From Negativicutes bacterium (GTDB taxonomy: Bacteria; Bacillota_C; Negativicutes; Acidaminococcales; Acidaminococcaceae): a DNA stretch of 12,279 bases. The DNA lies in assembly GCA_009930275.1 (NCBI GenBank), contig RZYP01000054.1, positions 1 to 12,279 on the forward strand, given 5' to 3'. Under the pieces are notes generated by a model, which saw nothing but the letters and a program-made list of their open reading frames with translations, had not been told where the DNA came from and did not search any database. The position numbers were made by a program, and so were the translations under genes. Below are positions 1 to 6,890 of this stretch, in pieces. How positions within the stretch are numbered: position 1 is the first letter of the stretch; every line of letters begins with the position of its first letter.

Positions 1-1
1 C

Positions 2-1564
2 GGCAAGGACATATCTTCGACGGGAATGCTGCTGGAAGTGGCGGCAGAGGATGCTGCTGACCTTGCTCACGCCAAGTCAATATACCTTTCGTTTGAAATT
101 GTTGAAGGCACTATGCCTGAAGGCTATGAAATGTCAGTGCGGCGTATAGAGGCAGAAATCGTCAGGCAGCAAGCGGGCGAAGCCGGCAAGATGCTTTGCG
201 GTGTCTGTTTTAAGGAAACACTGGCTCAGTATGCAGGCAAAAAGAAAGGCCGGTATATTTCTGCCGTTTCCTTTGCCCTGCTTTTGCTGATTGCGGCCTT
301 TATCATCCTGATGCGCAGCGAAAGCGTTATCTATTTCAAGTTCAATAAAGGTCTCTATATGTATAGCATTATCGCCGCGGCTTTTTTGCTGACGCGGTAT
401 CTCTTCGGAGCTCTTTATAAGACGGTGCCGATTAAGGAAGATTTCACTCCTGGTGTCACCATTATTATTCCTTGTTTTAATGAGGAAGAATGGATCAACA
501 GAACTATTCTTAGCTGTATCAACCAGTCCTACCCGTCTGAAAAGCTGGAAGTAATTGTCGTGGATGATGGTTCGACCGACAATTCCGTCGCAAAAATTCA
601 GGAAACAATCGACAGCGTGGCGGACATTGTCGGTGAAAATGTGCGGCAGCGTTTGTTTTATCTGGTGCAGGAGCAGAATGCCGGTAAAAGGGAAGCTTTG
701 ATACGGGGAGCTTTGGCAGCCAAGCATGAACTGGTTGTCTTTGTTGATTCCGACAGCTTCGTTGATCCTTTCGCCATCTATAATCTCGTCCAGCCTTTCC
801 GGGATGCCCGCATGGGCGGCGTGTCAGGCAGAACGGATGTTGCCAATACCTATACGAATGTTTTGACAAAAATGCAGGCAGTTCGCTATTATATTGCCTT
901 TCGCATCATGAAGGCGGCAGAAGGCTATTTTGATGCCGTGACCTGCTTGTCGGGACCGCTCTCCTGTTACCGCAAAGAGCTTGTTTTGCAGCACAAGGAT
1001 GTCTGGCTGAATCAAAAATTCCTGGGTCAGAAAGCGACCTTTGGTGATGACCGCAGTTTGACCAATTTCATTCTGCGTGAGCATCGGACGGGCTATCAGG
1101 ATACAGCTGTCTGCTCGACTATAGTCCCCAATACTTACAGTATGTTCCTCAAGCAGCAGATGCGTTGGAAACGTTCCTGGCTGCGTGAATCCCTGATTGC
1201 CGCCAAGTTCATGTGGAAAAAAGAACCGTTTATGGCCCTTTCGTTTTACATGGGCCTCCTGGTACCCGTGGCAGCGCCTATCGTTGTCTTATATAATCTG
1301 GTTTACGTGCCGGCAGTCTACAGAGTTTTCCCGACGACGTTCCTGGTCGGCTTACTGATGATGGCGCTGATGATGAGTATGGCCCAATTGTTTTTGCGCA
1401 GAAGTTCGACGTGGATTTTTGGCATATGGTTTTGCCTTTATTATGAAGCGGTTTTATTGTGGCAGATGCCTGTGGCCTGGTTCACTTTCTGGAAATCGGA
1501 GTGGGGAACCAGAATGACGCCTGCTGACAGTGCGGCACAAGAAAAGAAGAAAAGTGGGAAATGA
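2..1564 (+). CDS. PilZ-domain family 2 glycosyltransferase (hyaluronan/chitin synthase-like), 5' end outside window
   Basis: Probable processive polysaccharide synthase of the inner membrane; the frame is open to the window edge, so the true start lies upstream. The first ~75 residues read as the second half of a PilZ domain: a DISSTG motif (the DxSxxG c-di-GMP signature) at bases 8-25, then beta strands ending in a GVCF-type strand. The RxxxR half must lie off the window. Counting from the Met at base 26, two membrane segments (about 78-96 and 110-130) precede a GT2 domain with VDDGS (179-183), DSD (241-243), SGPLSCYR (309-316), GDDR (340-343) and QQMRW (377-381), so all catalytic and polymer-binding motifs are present. 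Three more membrane segments follow (about 403-427, 438-457, 463-489). GDDRSLTN and SGPLSxYR resemble HasA/NodC more than BcsA. The polymer cannot be read from the sequence. It is the first visible gene of a + strand operon. Confidence 0.88.
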   Translation, partial: GKDISSTGMLLEVAAEDAADLAHAKSIYLSFEIVEGTMPEGYEMSVRRIEAEIVRQQAGEAGKMLCGVCFKETLAQYAGKKKGRYISAVSFALLLLIAAFIILMRSESVIYFKFNKGLYMYSIIAAAFLLTRYLFGALYKTVPIKEDFTPGVTIIIPCFNEEEWINRTILSCINQSYPSEKLEVIVVDDGSTDNSVAKIQETIDSVADIVGENVRQRLFYLVQEQNAGKREALIRGALAAKHELVVFVDSDSFVDPFAIYNLVQPFRDARMGGVSGRTDVANTYTNVLTKMQAVRYYIAFRIMKAAEGYFDAVTCLSGPLSCYRKELVLQHKDVWLNQKFLGQKATFGDDRSLTNFILREHRTGYQDTAVCSTIVPNTYSMFLKQQMRWKRSWLRESLIAAKFMWKKEPFMALSFYMGLLVPVAAPIVVLYNLVYVPAVYRVFPTTFLVGLLMMALMMSMAQLFLRRSSTWIFGIWFCLYYEAVLLWQMPVAWFTFWKSEWGTRMTPADSAAQEKKKSGK

Positions 1565-1568
1565 CTGT

Positions 1569-3434
1569 ATGATTAGTGCAGACGAAGAATACACAGCAAA
1601 AAAGAATAGCAAAAAGAAAAGGCGCGTTATCCTGCAGATATTAATTCTTGCTGTTATTGCGGCGGTCTTTTATCTTTCCTTGTTCACCGTCGGCAAGTAT
1701 AAGCCTTATGAACCTACGGCAATTAACATGGGGCAGGACAAGGGTTTCATTGCTTTGTCTTATTTCGGCGTTGACCGCGTCGGCGTGCAGCCGCTTATCA
1801 GTGAAGACCGCCTGGAGGAGCATTTGGCGGCCTTGCAGAAGCAAGGCTATGTGACCATTACGCAAAAAGACATTAAGGATTTTTACGAAGCCGGCAAGCC
1901 GCTTCCGGCGAGGGCTTTATTCCTGATGTTCGAAGACGGACGGCGCGATACGGCTATTTTTTCTATGGCGCAAATTGAAAAATTTAATTATAAAGCTACG
2001 ATGGCGACGTATCCGGAAAACTTTGCCAAGAATGATACCAAATTTTTGAAACCCCGGGAGCTGAAAGGTCTTGTCGATTCCAGTTTCTGGGAGCTTGGTA
2101 CCAACGGTTACCGTCTTTCTTTCATCAATGTTTTTGACCGTTACAATAATTACCTGGGTGAACTGACGCCGCTGGAATACGCAATGGTTTCACCATATCT
2201 TGGGCGCCGGTACAACCATTATCTGATGGATTATATTCGCGACGAGTACGGAGTACCAAAAGAATCTTACGAAGTGATGAAAAAGCGTATCGACTATGAC
2301 TACCAGGAACTTCACGATGAATATCGGGAGAGACTGGGTGCCGTGCCGCAACTGCATGTCCTGATGCATGCCAATACCGGCAGCTTCGGCAACAATGACC
2401 GCGTCAGCGCTATTAATGAAAAATGGATCAAAGAGTTATTCGCCATGAACTTCAACCGCGAAGGTTATGCGCTGAATGACCGCAAGAGCAGTATCTATGA
2501 TTTGACGCGGATGCAGCCGCAAGCCTATTGGTATCCGAATCATCTGCTGATGCGCATCAAATACGACATTAACGAAGAAATAACTTTTAATCGCGGAGAT
2601 GAAGCTCGCTACAACCTCTGGAATGTTGCCGCGGGTGCCGCTGAGTTCCAGCCGGAAAAGATTATCTTGACTTCGTTGCCCGAAAATCGCGGCCTGATGC
2701 ACTTGCAGAACAGCGAAGAGTTCAAAAACCTCGATGTTTCGGTACGCCTGACAGGCAATAAATTGGGTACGCAAAAAATTTATTTGCGGGCCAATCAGAA
2801 AATGGACCGCTATGTTGCGGTGAATTTCAGCAATAACATGCTGCTTGTCAGCGAAAAGACTGGCGGCGTAGTTAAGGAGCTCCTGCGACTTGATCTTGAC
2901 AGGTTTGACGGCAAAGAGAAGCTTTCGGTGGCGGAGGATAAGCGCAATGCCGAGGTAAGAGAGTTAGAGGCTTTGGCTAAATACGCCGATTCGACGGAAC
3001 TTGCCAAGCAGTATTATGCGCAAAGCAAGAAAAAGGAAGCTGCAGTCGTACCTACTGTTGAGCAGGGTGAAAAAGAGTATGTTCCCAGCATCAGTGTGCA
3101 TGCAAAAGGGAACCGCTTGGTTAATATAAGGCTGCAGGATAACCAACTGCAGGTCAGAGTTGATGGCAGGGAGGCTTTTAACGGAACTGTCAGTGACATG
3201 GCCGCAGGCTCCGTAGCGTTGGAAAGTGCCTGGGGCGGTTATGGCTGGAGCCAAAGAAATCTTGCTGACGATGTTTACGATGGCGTCTTTGAAAGCCTTG
3301 TTCTCAAAGAAATTTCGGTCGCAGGTCAGGAAAAAATATTGTACAGCGACAAATTGAGCGGTTTTGAAGCTTTTAGCCATAAGTTGAACAAAGTTTGGAA
3401 TGCGGTTGTCAACTGGTTTATAGTGCATTTATAA
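1569..3434 (+). CDS. Membrane-anchored, degenerate polysaccharide deacetylase-like protein with beta-rich C-terminal region
   Basis: 621 residues from ATG 1569, four bases after the synthase stop. GTG 1530 is an in-frame alternative inside the upstream gene and is less likely. A basic cytoplasmic tail and one membrane segment (about 19-40) anchor an extracytoplasmic protein. Residues ~58-270 follow the CE4/PgaB-like pattern: an opening ALSYFGVD strand, a helix and QGYVTIT strand, PLPARALFLMFEDG at 111-124 where deacetylases have TFDDG, then KATMATYPENF. The second metal motif (SHTxxH) corresponds to WELGTNGYRLS (174-184), which has no histidine. LHVLMHAN (262-269) ends the domain. Residues ~345-590 look beta-rich (e.g. 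NQLQVRVDGREAFNG at 525-539), like a LamG-type binding module, interrupted by a charged helical insert (~445-505). It probably binds or modifies the polymer made by the synthase. Deacetylase activity is doubtful because the zinc ligands appear lost. Confidence 0.78.
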   Translation: MISADEEYTAKKNSKKKRRVILQILILAVIAAVFYLSLFTVGKYKPYEPTAINMGQDKGFIALSYFGVDRVGVQPLISEDRLEEHLAALQKQGYVTITQKDIKDFYEAGKPLPARALFLMFEDGRRDTAIFSMAQIEKFNYKATMATYPENFAKNDTKFLKPRELKGLVDSSFWELGTNGYRLSFINVFDRYNNYLGELTPLEYAMVSPYLGRRYNHYLMDYIRDEYGVPKESYEVMKKRIDYDYQELHDEYRERLGAVPQLHVLMHANTGSFGNNDRVSAINEKWIKELFAMNFNREGYALNDRKSSIYDLTRMQPQAYWYPNHLLMRIKYDINEEITFNRGDEARYNLWNVAAGAAEFQPEKIILTSLPENRGLMHLQNSEEFKNLDVSVRLTGNKLGTQKIYLRANQKMDRYVAVNFSNNMLLVSEKTGGVVKELLRLDLDRFDGKEKLSVAEDKRNAEVRELEALAKYADSTELAKQYYAQSKKKEAAVVPTVEQGEKEYVPSISVHAKGNRLVNIRLQDNQLQVRVDGREAFNGTVSDMAAGSVALESAWGGYGWSQRNLADDVYDGVFESLVLKEISVAGQEKILYSDKLSGFEAFSHKLNKVWNAVVNWFIVHL

Positions 3435-3452
3435 AATGAGAGGTATAGCGGC

Positions 3453-4493
3453 GTGAATAAGGTGCTGAGAAATAGCTTTAAAATAATCCTGTTGTCGTTG
3501 TTGGTCTTTCTGGTCGCCGGCTGTTATGGTGGCAGGGAGGCTGATGTCAAAGCGGCGGAGCAAACGAAAAACCAGCTTTCTGTCTGGACCGTTTACTGGG
3601 ACTTGGAAGAAGGAAGCAAGGAGTTTCAAAAATTTACAAAGCGCTTGGACGAGGCCTGTGTCTTCGGCGCCTATTTCGATGAAGAGGGCAGGCTCTTTCT
3701 GCCGGAGGAACTAAGCTGCGACAAACGTGTGGCGAAGAAGAAAAAGGGAATGGTCGAGTACCTTACGATCGTTAACGACAGGATTCTTCCCGATGGTTGT
3801 ACGGAATACAAAAGCACGGTTTTTCTGCGCGAGTTGCTCAACGACCCGGAAAAGCGCAGCAAACATATTGAGGAGATTATCGCGCTAGCGCAAGCAGAGC
3901 ATTTTGCCGGTGTGGAGATTGATTACGAAAGAGTCTGGAAGGATTGCGAAACTAAGGATGCTTTTCTTCCCTTCATCAAGGAGCTCTACGCTCAGGCCGC
4001 TGCTAAAGACTTGAAACTGCGCGTGGTTCTGGAGCCGGGCACACCGTTTAAGGACCTTGTGCTGCCGGTAGGGCCGAAATATGTTGTAATGTTTTATAAT
4101 CTATATGGCACTCACAGCGGGCCCGGGCCTAAAGCAGACGCTGCTTTCATCAAAAAAACTCTGGGCAAGATGGTCAATGTGCCGGAACCGAAGTCAGTCG
4201 CGTTTGCGACCGGCGGCTGCATGTGGAGCAGCACAGGCGAGAAGAAATTTATCACGGAAAATGAAGCCAAGCAGTTGCTTGATGAATACCATGCCGATGC
4301 CGCAAGAGACCCTGCCAGCAGGGCAGTTACATTCAAGTACCGCGAAGGAACCACCGTGTACGAAGTCTGGTATGCTGATGCGGCTTCCCTTGATTATTGG
4401 ATAAGCCTGGCTGAAAGAAGCGGGATTCGCGATATCGCTATCTGGCGTTTAGGCAGCAATGCAACACTTGCTAAAATCAAGCGCCTCGATTGA
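3453..4493 (+). CDS. GH18-type glycosidase lipoprotein
   Basis: 346 residues, GTG start with GAGAGG about nine bases upstream, 18 bases after the preceding gene. Residues 1-23 are a lipoprotein signal with lipobox VAGC (C24), so the mature enzyme should be tethered outside the membrane. The rest reads as a TIM-barrel of the GH18/YaaH type. FAGVEIDYERV (151-161) is the strand-4 DxxDxDxE motif in shortened form (E155-x-D157-x-E159), with E159 as likely acid/base. MFYNLYG (213-219) matches the conserved MxYD strand, and VWYADAASLDYW (305-316) plus IAIWRLG (328-334) match the last strand with its substrate-stacking Trp. GH18 enzymes cut beta-1,4-linked N-acetylglucosamine polymers or related glycans. 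In this operon the role is probably trimming or releasing the polymer, or remodelling peptidoglycan. The exact substrate is inference. Confidence 0.8.
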   Translation: MNKVLRNSFKIILLSLLVFLVAGCYGGREADVKAAEQTKNQLSVWTVYWDLEEGSKEFQKFTKRLDEACVFGAYFDEEGRLFLPEELSCDKRVAKKKKGMVEYLTIVNDRILPDGCTEYKSTVFLRELLNDPEKRSKHIEEIIALAQAEHFAGVEIDYERVWKDCETKDAFLPFIKELYAQAAAKDLKLRVVLEPGTPFKDLVLPVGPKYVVMFYNLYGTHSGPGPKADAAFIKKTLGKMVNVPEPKSVAFATGGCMWSSTGEKKFITENEAKQLLDEYHADAARDPASRAVTFKYREGTTVYEVWYADAASLDYWISLAERSGIRDIAIWRLGSNATLAKIKRLD

Positions 4494-4509
4494 AAACAGC
4501 AAAAACTGA

Positions 4510-4534
4510 ACCAAAGGGGACAGCCCCCTTTGGT
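4510..4534. repeat. CCAAAGGGG hairpin repeat, copy 1
   Basis: Inverted repeat ACCAAAGGGG (4510-4519) / CCCCTTTGGT (4525-4534), a perfect 10-bp stem around a 5-base ACAGC loop. It sits between the GH18 lipoprotein gene and the methyltransferase and overlaps a possible TTG start at 4530. The same arm sequence recurs at 5238-5284, on the other side of the methyltransferase gene. GGGGACAG-type palindromes like this recur between genes in many Bacillota genomes and resemble REP-type elements mobilised by Y1 (IS200-like) transposases; that link is from memory, and no transposase is present here. Confidence 0.8.
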
Positions 4535-4559
4535 CCGGAAAGACTTGGAGTTGACCAAT

Positions 4560-5147
4560 TTGGACGATACTTTGAAATATTATGCGAAAAATACGGAAGA
4601 ATTCATTGCCTCGACACTGGAGGCAGATATGTCGGTGACGCAGGGAAAGTTCCTGGCACTTTTGCCAAAAGGTGCGAGCATTCTTGACCTGGGCTGCGGC
4701 AGCGGCCGGGACAGCTTGTGCTTTCTGCAGAAGGGATTTCAGGTTACGGCGGTTGACGGCTCAGAGGAACTGGCGAAATTTGCCGGTGAATTGATCGGGC
4801 AGGAAGTAATTGTGGCGGATTTCCAAGAACTGGAGCTGCCGCCTGCCACTTTCGACGCGATTTGGGCCAGTGCGTCGCTCTTGCATGTTCATTCGAAAGA
4901 TTTGCCAGGCATCCTGGCTAAGGTAATCAATTGGGCGAAGCCGGGCGCCATCTTCTATCTGTCGTTCAAATACGGCGACTTCGAAGGGGAACGCGGCGGC
5001 AGATACTATACCGACCTGGATGAAAAGCGTTTTGCCGCCTTCTTGCAAAAGAGCGGAAGGCAATTAGAAATCATTGAGCAATGGGTCGCCAAGGACGTGC
5101 GGCCTGACAAAACAGAACTTTGGCTGAACACTCTGGCAAGAAAATGA
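4560..5147 (+). CDS. Class I SAM-dependent methyltransferase (TehB/UbiE-like fold)
   Basis: 195 residues from TTG 4560, chosen because GGAG (4547-4550) lies nine bases upstream and because family members begin close to the DTLKYYAKNTEEF segment. A TTG at 4530 is in frame but falls inside the hairpin repeat. Motif I is ILDLGCGSGRDS, followed by VTAVDGSEEL (motif II acidic residue), VIVADFQEL (motif III) and FDAIWASASLLHV (motif IV), then GAIFYLSFKYG as the post-motif strand. The protein is thus a complete small Rossmann methyltransferase with no extra domain, typical of TehB-like and small-molecule methyltransferases; the substrate is not evident. It may be co-transcribed with the polysaccharide genes, but the repeat between them and the lack of a functional link make it a possible passenger. 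Confidence 0.8.
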   Translation: MDDTLKYYAKNTEEFIASTLEADMSVTQGKFLALLPKGASILDLGCGSGRDSLCFLQKGFQVTAVDGSEELAKFAGELIGQEVIVADFQELELPPATFDAIWASASLLHVHSKDLPGILAKVINWAKPGAIFYLSFKYGDFEGERGGRYYTDLDEKRFAAFLQKSGRQLEIIEQWVAKDVRPDKTELWLNTLARK

Positions 5148-5164
5148 ATTATTTTCATAATAAG

Positions 5165-5200
5165 AAAGACGCACGGAGATTTTCCGTGCGTCTTTTGCCT
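5165..5200 (+). terminator. Rho-independent terminator after the methyltransferase, probably bidirectional
   Basis: Perfect 13-bp stem AAAGACGCACGGA (5165-5177) / TCCGTGCGTCTTT (5183-5195) with a 5-base loop, followed by TTGCCTTT. It begins 18 bases after the methyltransferase stop. The opposite strand also ends in a T-rich run (CTTTCTTATT), so it may also stop transcripts from the convergent gltS-like gene. Confidence 0.88.
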
Positions 5201-5237
5201 TTATAGGCATTTCTTTTTATTGTGAATTGTCAAAAGG

Positions 5238-5284
5238 GTGGACCAAAGGGGTCTCTCCCCTTTGGTCTCTCCCCTTTGGTCCAC
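5238..5284. repeat. CCAAAGGGG hairpin repeat, copy 2, with duplicated right half
   Basis: Outer arms GTGGACCAAAGGGG (5238-5251) and CCCCTTTGGTCCAC (5271-5284) form a perfect 14-bp stem. The right half occurs twice in tandem: the 14-bp unit TCTCTCCCCTTTGG is at 5252-5265 and again at 5266-5279, so either copy can pair with the left arm. It lies between the methyltransferase terminator and the convergent gltS-like gene and shares its core arm with the repeat at 4510-4534. Confidence 0.85.
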
Positions 5285-5299
5285 GGCATCGAGGGTTAG

Positions 5300-6517
5300 T
5301 TATTTTATCAGGGCTGCGCAATAATTAATAAAACCAGAAATAATAATGGCATTAGTAATATTACTCAAGAAACCGCCAATTACCGGTACTACAAAGAAAG
5401 CTAATCGGGAATATCTATATTTGGAACATACGGTACTCATTGTGGTCATGGATACCGGAACAGCACCTAAACCAAAACCAACATGTCCTACAGCCATGAT
5501 AGCAGCATCGTAATTTTTTCCCAAAAGCTTGAAAGTAAGGAAATAGCAGAAAATAAGGATGAAAACGACTTGTGCCAGTAGTAATATTACCAATGGACCA
5601 GCCAATCCTGCCAACTGCCATAATTTCATCGAAATAATTGACATGGAAACAAAAAGTGCCAAAGAAAACTCGCCAACCATATCAATTGCTGCGTAAGCAG
5701 CTTCGCTAGTATTCTTTTTGAAATCAAGAGCAACTCGAATCAAAATACCAGCCAGCATAGCGCAAACATGAATTGGGAAATTAATGCCGCCCGCTTTTAG
5801 CATTAAGAAAACTACTTGTCCTATGCCAAGAGCTAACATCATCAGAAAAACAGCGTTAAGGATATTTGCTTTAGATACCAAGGTGCCGGTAGCTTTGCCG
5901 GTTTCATTAGCGGCCTCTTCCTTGCCATCCTGGGAAGGATCTTCGAGACGGAAACGTTTAACAAGGAAATTGCCAAACGGTCCTCCGACGATACAACCGG
6001 AAATTAAGCCAAAGGTTGCAGCAGCCAAAGCGACTTCCAAGGCAGCAGGAGCCCCTGCGCTTACAGCTAAAGGTGCAAACGCAGCCGCATTACCATGACC
6101 GCCGGTCATAGGAGTGCTGCCTGTCATAAGAGCAATAAGCGGGTTCATTCCCATTGCTACACCTAGTCCTACAGATAAAACATTCTGTAAAAAGGCTAAT
6201 ACAGCTGCTAAGATTGCGAAAATGACTACTAATTTGCCGCCTGTTTTCAAGAGGCTTAAACTAGCTGCAGCACCGCTGGCTGCGAAGAAGATGCAATAAA
6301 ATAACGTGTTGACTGTTTTATAATCAAAACTTAACTCAACAATACCACCATAATACAAAGCTAAAGATATACAAGAAAAAATAGTTCCGCCGACAACGGC
6401 ACTTGGTAAGCAGTATTTCTTGAGAACAGGTACTTTGGCACGAATATAATCACCAAAATAGATTGCTAAGACTGAGAGAGCTAGTGTTTCAAACATACCT
6501 AATTTAAGTACACCCAT
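5300..6517 (-). CDS. gltS: Sodium/glutamate symporter, GltS (ESS) family
   Basis: 405 residues, close to the ~400 of E. coli GltS, with an AGGAGG site seven bases before the ATG at 6517. It imports glutamate with sodium across the cytoplasmic membrane. Family signatures are present in both inverted halves: TGSTPMTGGHG (132-142) and EVALAAATFGLISGCIVGGP (161-180) in the first, KLWQLAGLAGP (298-308) and GKNYDAAIMAVGHVGFGLGA (333-352) in the second. About ten to eleven hydrophobic segments are split by a charged cytoplasmic loop at ~188-216 (EDPSQDGKEEAANETGK). The C-terminal stretch FFVVPVIGGFLSNITNA matches the conserved end of the family. It has its own 360-bp upstream region, so it is probably transcribed apart from the threonine aldolase unit. 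Substrate preference beyond glutamate cannot be judged. Confidence 0.92.
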   Translation of the reverse strand: MGVLKLGMFETLALSVLAIYFGDYIRAKVPVLKKYCLPSAVVGGTIFSCISLALYYGGIVELSFDYKTVNTLFYCIFFAASGAAASLSLLKTGGKLVVIFAILAAVLAFLQNVLSVGLGVAMGMNPLIALMTGSTPMTGGHGNAAAFAPLAVSAGAPAALEVALAAATFGLISGCIVGGPFGNFLVKRFRLEDPSQDGKEEAANETGKATGTLVSKANILNAVFLMMLALGIGQVVFLMLKAGGINFPIHVCAMLAGILIRVALDFKKNTSEAAYAAIDMVGEFSLALFVSMSIISMKLWQLAGLAGPLVILLLAQVVFILIFCYFLTFKLLGKNYDAAIMAVGHVGFGLGAVPVSMTTMSTVCSKYRYSRLAFFVVPVIGGFLSNITNAIIISGFINYCAALIK

Positions 6518-6824
6518 AATAAAGCCTCCTCTTTTAAATTTGTTGACTTTTGCCCACTCTAGTTACTAAGTCTTAGCATTTAATCTGATTTAAACAAGAG
6601 TCATCACTAAAAATGGCATATCGTCCTAAATTAAATACGCCGTGTTTTAATAAAATCCTTTTGGGTTTCAAAAATAAAATGTTTAAATATTGAACTGGGA
6701 CATTGTCAGTCCGAACGGGGCAAAGTAATGCCTGGCTGTCATTCCGACCGAAACGAAGTGTAGTAGAGGAATCTTGCGTTTTTAGATGCTGACAATAGTC
6801 AGTGATATACAGAGGAGGTTAAGA
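6518..6824. other. Intergenic region upstream of the gltS-like gene
   Basis: About 300 AT-rich bases with no convincing protein gene. It holds the gltS ribosome binding site, an 11-bp palindrome CTAAGTCTTAG (6566-6576) that might be an operator, and a repeat-like segment at about 6698-6775. I could not identify a convincing -35/-10 pair for gltS, nor any riboswitch or T-box signature. Confidence 0.5.
6737..6775. repeat. Dispersed intergenic repeat (TGTCATTCCGACCGAA...GAGGAATCTT type)
   Basis: The segment begins TGTCATTCCGACCGAAACGA and ends GAGGAATCTT; its ends pair through ATTCC (6741-6745) and GGAAT (6768-6772). Read on the minus strand it matches the AGATTCCTC...TCGGAATGACA type of intergenic repeat that I recall from many gut Bacillota genomes. 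A weaker related stretch, GTCAGTCCGAACGGGGC, lies just upstream at about 6706-6722, suggesting a diverged composite element. Only one clear copy is in this window, so its repetitive nature is from memory. Confidence 0.55.
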
Positions 6825-6890
6825 ATGGGCGACAAAAAAAGGATGAACCTCATTTTCCCAGAGGTCCATCCTTTTTGCAATCTACTCTAA
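6825..6890 (+). CDS. Possible 21-residue peptide overlapping a terminator hairpin
   Basis: A strong AGAGGAGG site (about 6811-6818) stands about six bases before ATG 6825, and the frame runs 21 codons (beginning MGDKKRMNLIFPE) to TAA at 6888-6890. The frame covers the whole hairpin that terminates the opposite-strand symporter and overlaps the last codons of that gene. No clear promoter was found. The ribosome binding site could be chance or a remnant of a lost gene, so this is only a candidate. Confidence 0.2.
   Translation: MGDKKRMNLIFPEVHPFCNLL
6834..6878 (-). terminator. Rho-independent terminator of the DAACS symporter gene
   Basis: On the minus strand the stem GGATGGACCTC (6871-6861) pairs with GAGGTTCATCC (6851-6841) through one G-T wobble, with a 9-base loop and a run of seven T's after it. 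The flanking A's and T's extend the pairing. It begins a few bases after the symporter stop. The plus strand also has a T run (CTTTTTGC), so the hairpin may work in both directions. Confidence 0.88.

Noticed and set aside
134..727. Open antisense frame of 197 codons inside the synthase gene
   Set aside because: It is a shadow of the PilZ/GT2 reading frame; the plus-strand frame shows all family motifs.
1530..1568. GTG 1530 as start of the deacetylase-like gene
   Set aside because: It would overlap the synthase gene by 35 bases and add a basic leader; ATG 1569 directly after the upstream stop fits translational coupling better.
2964..3428. Open antisense frame of 154 codons opposite the end of the deacetylase-like gene
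   Set aside because: No start signal or domain pattern, and it opposes a coherent coding frame.
5252..5279. Two tandem 14-bp units as a possible mini CRISPR or VNTR
   Set aside because: Only two copies with no spacers; it is a duplication of one arm of the hairpin repeat.
6566..6576. Palindrome CTAAGTCTTAG as a gltS operator
   Set aside because: Short and in AT-rich DNA, with no mapped promoter nearby; noted within the intergenic entry but not claimed as a site.
6518..6881. Riboswitch or T-box leader before the gltS-like gene
   Set aside because: No T-box sequence, anti-terminator pair or known aptamer core could be seen.
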